DNA of 64,000 nucleotides from Betaproteobacteria bacterium (GTDB taxonomy: Bacteria > Pseudomonadota > Gammaproteobacteria > Burkholderiales > Burkholderiaceae_C): contig JANXSZ010000024.1 in the NCBI GenBank assembly GCA_025356445.1, positions 1 to 64,000 of the forward strand, given 5' to 3'. This document shows, in pieces, positions 59,609-64,000 of this stretch. The notes beneath the pieces were generated by a model. It made no database searches, had not been told where the DNA came from, and saw only the letters and a list, made by a program, of their open reading frames with translations. Made by a program: the position numbers and the translations under genes. Position 1 is the stretch's first letter; every line of letters begins with the position of its first letter.

Positions 59609-61999
59609 TCAGTTTTTGAACAAATCCAGAATGCGTTTTTTCTCATCAGCTGGTGGGAGCACGTTCTCGCCACCAGGTGCTTCGCCATGGCCCTTATCTT
59701 CCAGGCCCAAGCTGCTTACGCCGCCAGCTTTGACGTATTCTGTGTAAAACCATTCTCCGCCCACATTCACAACCCCCTCGGGCGCAACGTATTCCGTGAC
59801 AGGCACGCCTTTCAGGGCCGTTTGCATGTAAGTGATCCAGATGGGCAAGCTCAGGCCGCCGCCGGTCTCGTTGTCGCCCAGTTTTCGGGGCGTGTCATAC
59901 CCCATCCACACGACACCTGCTAGGGTCGGTTGAAAGCCCGCAAACCAAGTGTCAATCGCATCGTTGGTGGTGCCAGTTTTTCCAAACAAGTCGGGGCGGC
60001 CCAGTTGCTGTTGAGCTTTAGCTGCGGTGCCACTTCGGGCCACTTCTTGCAGCAGGCTGTCCATCACAAAAGCATTGCGTGGCGATATGGCGCGGGCCGA
60101 TTCGTCCAGTGCTGTTGGCTTGGTCTCAACCAAGGTTTTACCCTTTTGGTCAGTGATCTTGGTAATAAGATAAGGGTTCACGCGGTAACCGCCATTGGCA
60201 AAAACGGCGTAAGCGCTGACCATCTGCATAGGAGTGACCGAGCCGGCACCCAGTGCCATCGTCAGATAGGCGGGGTGCTTTTCGGCTTCAAAACCGAAAT
60301 GTGTGACCCACTGCTGCCCATATTTCGCACCAATGGCCTGCAAAATCCGAATGGAGACCATGTTTTTGGATTTCTTCAGGGCCGTGCGCAGGTTCATGGG
60401 CCCGTCAAACTTGCCATCGTAGTTTTTGGGTTCCCAAGGCTGTCCACCCGTAACCCCACCATCAAAAAACAACGGCGCATCGTTGACTATGGTCGCGGGT
60501 GTGAATCCTTTTTCCAAGGCTGCTGAATAGATGAACGGTTTAAAGCTGGAGCCGGGTTGCCGCCACGCTTGTGTCACGTGGTTGAATTTGTTTTTCTCAA
60601 AATCAAAACCACCTACCAATGCCTTGATGGCGCCATCCCGTGGATCTAATGCTACAAATGCACCTTCTACTTCAGGCAATTGGGTGATTTCCCAGGTGTT
60701 TTTAGGGGTGCGTGCCACGCGGATGATGGCGCCACGGCGAATGCGGGTCGTAGGGGTCGCTTTGTCGGACAGCCCACTTTGCACGGGTTTGAGTCCATCC
60801 CCAGTAACTTCAATGGTTTCCCCATTTTGGCGAACAGCTTGTACCAGTTTGGGTGATGCATTGGTAACCATTGCAGCCATTACGTCACCGTTATCCGGGT
60901 GCTCGCTCAAGGCGTCGTCAATCGCGTCCTCAGCCTGTTTGGAGTTGATGGGCAGGTCAATGAATTTTTCAGGGCCCCGGTAAATTTGGCGGCGCTCAAA
61001 GTCCATGATGCCTTTACGCAGCGCACGGTAGGCCGCGTTTTGGTCTGGGCCTTTCAGCGTGGTGAAGACGTTCAGGCCGCGCGTATAGCTCTCGGGGCCA
61101 TACTGCGCAAAAATCATCTGGCGTACTGTTTCGGCGACGTATTCACCGTGTACCCGGTTGTTGTCAAGGCCCGAGCGAATCTTCAACTCTTCACGGCGTG
61201 CTACTTCGGCTTGTTCACGGGTGATAAAGCCGTTTTCTTCCATGCGGTCGATGATGTACTGTTGACGGCTTTTGGCGCGTGCCGGGTTGCTGATGGGGTT
61301 GTAGGCGGAGGGGGCTTTGGGCAGACCTGCCAGCATCGCTGCCTCGGCAATCGTCACGTCCTTCAAGGGTTTACCAAAATAGATCTCAGAGGCTGCAGCA
61401 AAGCCATATGCACGGTTACCCAAAAAAATCTGGTTCATGTAGATTTCCAGGATACGGTCTTTACTGAGCAAGTGCTCCAGCTTGAAGGTCAGCAGAATTT
61501 CATAGATTTTGCGGCTGTAGGTTTTTTCGGAGGTCAGGTATACATTGCGCGCCACCTGCATGGTGATGGTCGATGCGCCTTGGCTCTTGAGTCGTCCCAA
61601 ATTGGCCACGCCTGCACGGATGACGCCCAGGTAGTCCACCCCGCCATGCTGGTAAAAGCGGGTGTCTTCAATGGCCAGCACAGCATCCTTCATCACCTGC
61701 GGAATCTGCCCAATAGGCGTTAAATTGCGTCGTTCTTCACCAAACTCACCAATTAATCCACCTTCTGCGCTAAATACCCGCAGTGGGAGCTTTGGGCTGT
61801 AGTCAGACAGGTCGGAGATGTCAGGTAAATTCGGGTACGCTATTGCCAATGCAATCGCAATTGCAAATACGATAGCCGCAATGCCAGCAGCAGCCAGTGC
61901 CAAGAGGCCAAATACCCAACGTGTGGTCCGGCGTGTCCACGTTGTGGATGGGTCTGCCGATGCAGGTTTTTTATCAAGGGGCGAAGACGTTGAAGGCAT
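59609..61999 (-). CDS. mrcA: Penicillin-binding protein 1A (bifunctional)
   Basis: A 796-residue class A PBP that polymerises and cross-links peptidoglycan. It has an N-terminal membrane anchor (about 30-55). The glycosyltransferase domain contains AIEDTRFYQHGGVD, GASTITMQVARN and KILEI-type motifs. The transpeptidase domain has active Ser in PGSSFKPF, SKNM (SxN), and GKTGTTND (KTG). It is divergent from pilMN, a classic proteobacterial arrangement. ATG at 61999. Confidence 0.96.
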   Translation of the reverse strand: MPSTSSPLDKKPASADPSTTWTRRTTRWVFGLLALAAAGIAAIVFAIAIALAIAYPNLPDISDLSDYSPKLPLRVFSAEGGLIGEFGEERRNLTPIGQIPQVMKDAVLAIEDTRFYQHGGVDYLGVIRAGVANLGRLKSQGASTITMQVARNVYLTSEKTYSRKIYEILLTFKLEHLLSKDRILEIYMNQIFLGNRAYGFAAASEIYFGKPLKDVTIAEAAMLAGLPKAPSAYNPISNPARAKSRQQYIIDRMEENGFITREQAEVARREELKIRSGLDNNRVHGEYVAETVRQMIFAQYGPESYTRGLNVFTTLKGPDQNAAYRALRKGIMDFERRQIYRGPEKFIDLPINSKQAEDAIDDALSEHPDNGDVMAAMVTNASPKLVQAVRQNGETIEVTGDGLKPVQSGLSDKATPTTRIRRGAIIRVARTPKNTWEITQLPEVEGAFVALDPRDGAIKALVGGFDFEKNKFNHVTQAWRQPGSSFKPFIYSAALEKGFTPATIVNDAPLFFDGGVTGGQPWEPKNYDGKFDGPMNLRTALKKSKNMVSIRILQAIGAKYGQQWVTHFGFEAEKHPAYLTMALGAGSVTPMQMVSAYAVFANGGYRVNPYLITKITDQKGKTLVETKPTALDESARAISPRNAFVMDSLLQEVARSGTAAKAQQQLGRPDLFGKTGTTNDAIDTWFAGFQPTLAGVVWMGYDTPRKLGDNETGGGLSLPIWITYMQTALKGVPVTEYVAPEGVVNVGGEWFYTEYVKAGGVSSLGLEDKGHGEAPGGENVLPPADEKKRILDLFKN

Positions 62000-62287
62000 A
62001 GATCAGGGCATTGGATCGGCGTTGGCTCTGGCGAACAGTTTCAGAGGCACTAAGGGCAATAGTGCATTGTCTGTGTATTTGCTTGTGGATTATTTGAACA
62101 GGGTGCCGAGGTACTGTTTTTTGCGGGTACTGTCGTGTGGTTTTGGCAACGTTAGGCATTCCCAGTAAAGACACAATTCTTTACCAGGCAACGAGCTTGC
62201 TGATAGTATTCATCTGGTTTGTTAGGTTTCGTGGTTGTGGTGACGGCGGGCGTTTACCGCACTGCATACAGTGTCGAGGGGACATGC
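62000..62287. other. Intergenic region between mrcA and pilM (288 bases)
   Basis: The longest gene-free stretch of the window. It must hold the divergent promoters of mrcA and pilM. I see no strong -35/-10 pair, no hairpin terminator and no RNA gene. GGTACTG-type direct repeats occur near 62108 and 62127, of unknown meaning. Confidence 0.5.
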
Positions 62288-63367
62288 TTGCTTGATTTTG
62301 GGTCGTTTTTCAGTCGAGAGCCAGCCTCACTTTTGGGGTTGGATATCAGTTCGTCCAGCGTAAAGTTGGTTGAACTGAGCCGTAATAAAGCGGGTGTTTT
62401 TGTGCTGGAGCGGTGCGCTATCGAGCCTCTGGAAGCCGGTTGGATCACCGACGGTAATGTTGAAAAATTTGACGAAGTTGCTGAGGCTGTTAGGCGTCTG
62501 ATTAAAAAAAGCGGGACACGCACCAAAAACGTGGCCATGGCACTTCCTGCATCTGCGGTGATCACCAAAAAAATCGTGCTGCCCGGCGGCTTAAGTGATA
62601 CGGAACTTGAGATTCAAGTTGAGTCTGAAGCTAACCAGTACATACCGTTCTCGTTAGATGAAGTCAGTTTAGATTTTTGTGTGGTGGGGCCTAGCGTTAA
62701 TTCAGTCGGCGATGTCGATGTCTTGATTGCGGCATCACGCAAGGAAAAAGTACAAGATCGACAAGGATTGGCTGAGGCGGCAGGCTTAAAGCCCGTGATT
62801 TTGGATGTGGAGTCTTATGCTTCTCGTTTGGCTACTGAACGATTGATCGAGAATTTTCCAGGTAAAGGTGTAGACACGCTGGTCGCCTTGTTTGAAGTTG
62901 GTGCTTTCACTACCAGCATGCAAGCTATTCGGAATGGCGAGGTTTTGTATGACCGCGATCAGGCTTTTGGTGGTGCTCAGTTGACCCAGTTGATCGTTCG
63001 GCAGTACGGCTTTTCCAACGACGAGGCTGAGACCAAAAAGAGAACAGGCGAACTCCCTGAGGACTACGAAACCAGCGTGCTTAAGCCGTTTGTGGAAAGC
63101 CTCGCCCAAGAAATCGGCCGTGCATTGCAATTTTTCTTTACCAGTACACCCCACAATAAGGTGGATCATGTGATGTTGGCTGGTGGCTCTTCGTCGTTGC
63201 CTGGTTTATCTGAAGCGGTCATGCGCCAAACCAGTTTTGCCTGTAATTTGGTTAATCCGTTTGATGGTATGGAGATCGGCAGCGGCATCCGCGAAAACAA
63301 AATGCGGCGTGAAGCCCCTTCTTACCTGACATCCTGTGGTTTGGCGATGCGGAGATTTCTGCAGTGA
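62288..63367 (+). CDS. pilM: Type IV pilus assembly ATPase-like protein PilM
   Basis: A 359-residue actin/FtsA-like cytoplasmic protein of the type IV pilus. The N-terminus GSFFSREPASLLGLDISSSSVKLVELS is the PilM signature, and MLAGGSSSLPGL is the C-terminal ATP-site motif. There is no ATG: I chose the TTG at 62288 because GAGGGGA (62276-62282) lies five bases upstream and the length fits; in-frame starts back to 62219 lack such a site. It recruits PilN to the inner membrane. Its stop overlaps the pilN GTG. Confidence 0.93.
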   Translation: MLDFGSFFSREPASLLGLDISSSSVKLVELSRNKAGVFVLERCAIEPLEAGWITDGNVEKFDEVAEAVRRLIKKSGTRTKNVAMALPASAVITKKIVLPGGLSDTELEIQVESEANQYIPFSLDEVSLDFCVVGPSVNSVGDVDVLIAASRKEKVQDRQGLAEAAGLKPVILDVESYASRLATERLIENFPGKGVDTLVALFEVGAFTTSMQAIRNGEVLYDRDQAFGGAQLTQLIVRQYGFSNDEAETKKRTGELPEDYETSVLKPFVESLAQEIGRALQFFFTSTPHNKVDHVMLAGGSSSLPGLSEAVMRQTSFACNLVNPFDGMEIGSGIRENKMRREAPSYLTSCGLAMRRFLQ

Positions 63368-64000
63368 TTTTAATCAACCTGCTCCCGCACCGGGAGGCTG
63401 CGCGCAAGCTTCGTAGAGAAAGCTTTTTTGGCGCACTCGGTGCTTCTGTTGTTGTTGGCCTGCTGGTTGTTGGCCTGGTCTATCTGTGGTTTCAGTCACA
63501 AATCTCAAGCCAGCAAGGTCGTAATACCGTGTTGCAAACAGAGATTAAGCGTCTAGAAGTTCAAATCAAGGACATTGCGGCTCTTCAGGCCGAAATCACA
63601 GCGTTAAAAGCCCGTCAACAAGCGGTTGAGGATCTGCAAGCTGATCGAAATTTGCCTGTGCATTTGTTGAATGAACTGGTCAAGCAGCTACCGAGCGGGG
63701 TTTACATCAACAGCCTCAAACAAGAAAACCAGACTGTGACGTTTCAAGGCGTTGCTCAATCTAATGAACGTGTTTCCGAGTTGTTGCGTAATTTGTTAAA
63801 CAATAGCCCATGGCTTGAGCGTCCTGAATTGGTGGAGATTGTTGCGGGCACCGTTGCGCTAACCCCTCGTGACCAGCGTCGTGTGGCTAACTTCACCATT
63901 CGTGCTGGATTGGTTCGCGCCAGTGATGCACAGAAAACAGATGGGCAGCCCAGCGTACCGGGTGCGGCGTCAGGCGCTTCAAAACCAGCCAAAGTCAATT
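63364..64000 (+). CDS. pilN: Type IV pilus assembly protein PilN (runs off the window)
   Basis: At least 212 codons, open to the right edge. The start is a GTG at 63364 overlapping the pilM stop (GTGA). The N-terminus MILINLLPHREAARKLRRESF is the PilN signature that binds PilM. A single membrane helix (about 23-43), a coiled coil (about 50-95) and a periplasmic domain follow. The C-terminal Ala/Gly/Ser/Pro-rich tail is in progress at the edge. pilO, pilP and pilQ are expected next but not seen. Confidence 0.9.
   Translation, partial: MILINLLPHREAARKLRRESFFGALGASVVVGLLVVGLVYLWFQSQISSQQGRNTVLQTEIKRLEVQIKDIAALQAEITALKARQQAVEDLQADRNLPVHLLNELVKQLPSGVYINSLKQENQTVTFQGVAQSNERVSELLRNLLNNSPWLERPELVEIVAGTVALTPRDQRRVANFTIRAGLVRASDAQKTDGQPSVPGAASGASKPAKVN

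Noticed and set aside
1-64000. CRISPR arrays, insertion sequences, prophage or integrative elements
   Set aside because: No regularly spaced repeats of 25-40 bases, no transposase, integrase or phage structural genes were seen on either strand.

Overview
The window looks like a chromosomal core segment of a betaproteobacterium in the order Burkholderiales, most likely family Comamonadaceae (Rhodoferax or Polaromonas type). This rests on gene content and order seen here: orphan Bug/TctC-type binding proteins, the lysA-lptM/cyaY and mrcA/pilMN junctions, a CX14CX2C-type QueE, and ResB/CcsB-type cytochrome c maturation. The species call is inference. I see no prophage, insertion sequence, CRISPR array, plasmid or integrative-element gene. 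Coding density is high and the longest stretch without a protein or RNA gene is about 290 bases (62000-62287).

Layout. 1-5.6 kb: the 5' end of a Pit-associated DUF47 gene behind a Pho-box-like array, tRNA-Leu(CAA), cysM, tusA, galU and valS. 5.7-10.5 kb: a membrane-anchored TAXI-type binding protein, a CHASE-GGDEF-EAL protein and a P1-family peptidase. 10.5-17.7 kb: two minus-strand metal clusters separated by a plus-strand J-domain gene. The first has a Cys-rich exported protein, an outer-membrane barrel, a MerP-like protein and a MerT-like protein. The second has a Cys-rich exported protein, a small exported protein, a TolC-type factor, a multicopper oxidase and a CusF-like protein. Each cluster starts with a related Cys-rich protein. 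17.7-21.4 kb: nadB divergent from nadC-nadA (NAD synthesis). 21.4-24.5 kb: LysR regulator, Bug protein and an aspartoacylase-like hydrolase. 24.5-31.1 kb: minus-strand cofactor genes panD-bioA-bioF-bioD-panB-panC-queE-queD, with a fused pabB-pabC gene divergent from panD.

33-35.1 kb: a compact metal module made of a CadR-type MerR regulator divergent from a short CDF transporter and an HMA-MauE fusion protein, with a textbook 19-bp-spacer MerR promoter between them. 35.1-38.9 kb: a GntR-controlled polar amino acid ABC importer. 39-46.4 kb: second orphan Bug protein, acyl-CoA synthetase, S1C serine protease, YigZ-family protein, beta-lactamase-fold hydrolase and HD-GYP protein. 46.5-51.4 kb: metK with a structured leader, two translationally coupled LpxL-like acyltransferases, an alpha/beta hydrolase and engB. 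51.5-57.6 kb: redox and cytochrome genes (cytochrome c4, resB, ccsB, msrP, msrQ). 57.7-64 kb: lysA-lptM, cyaY, mrcA and the start of the pilMN type IV pilus operon.

Two kinds of small DNA element recur and are not explained by the genes. One is a motif with core ATAGCT near GCGCT, which overlaps the stop codons of four unrelated genes and also lies in signal-peptide and linker coding sequence. The other is a set of 12-13-bp tandem repeats with an AAGGG/CCCTT core, which in three proteins produce N-terminal Pro-Leu tetrapeptide repeats. The best candidate for a less-described biological system is the CadR/short CDF/HMA-MauE module, followed by the paired Cys-rich proteins that head the two copper-type clusters.
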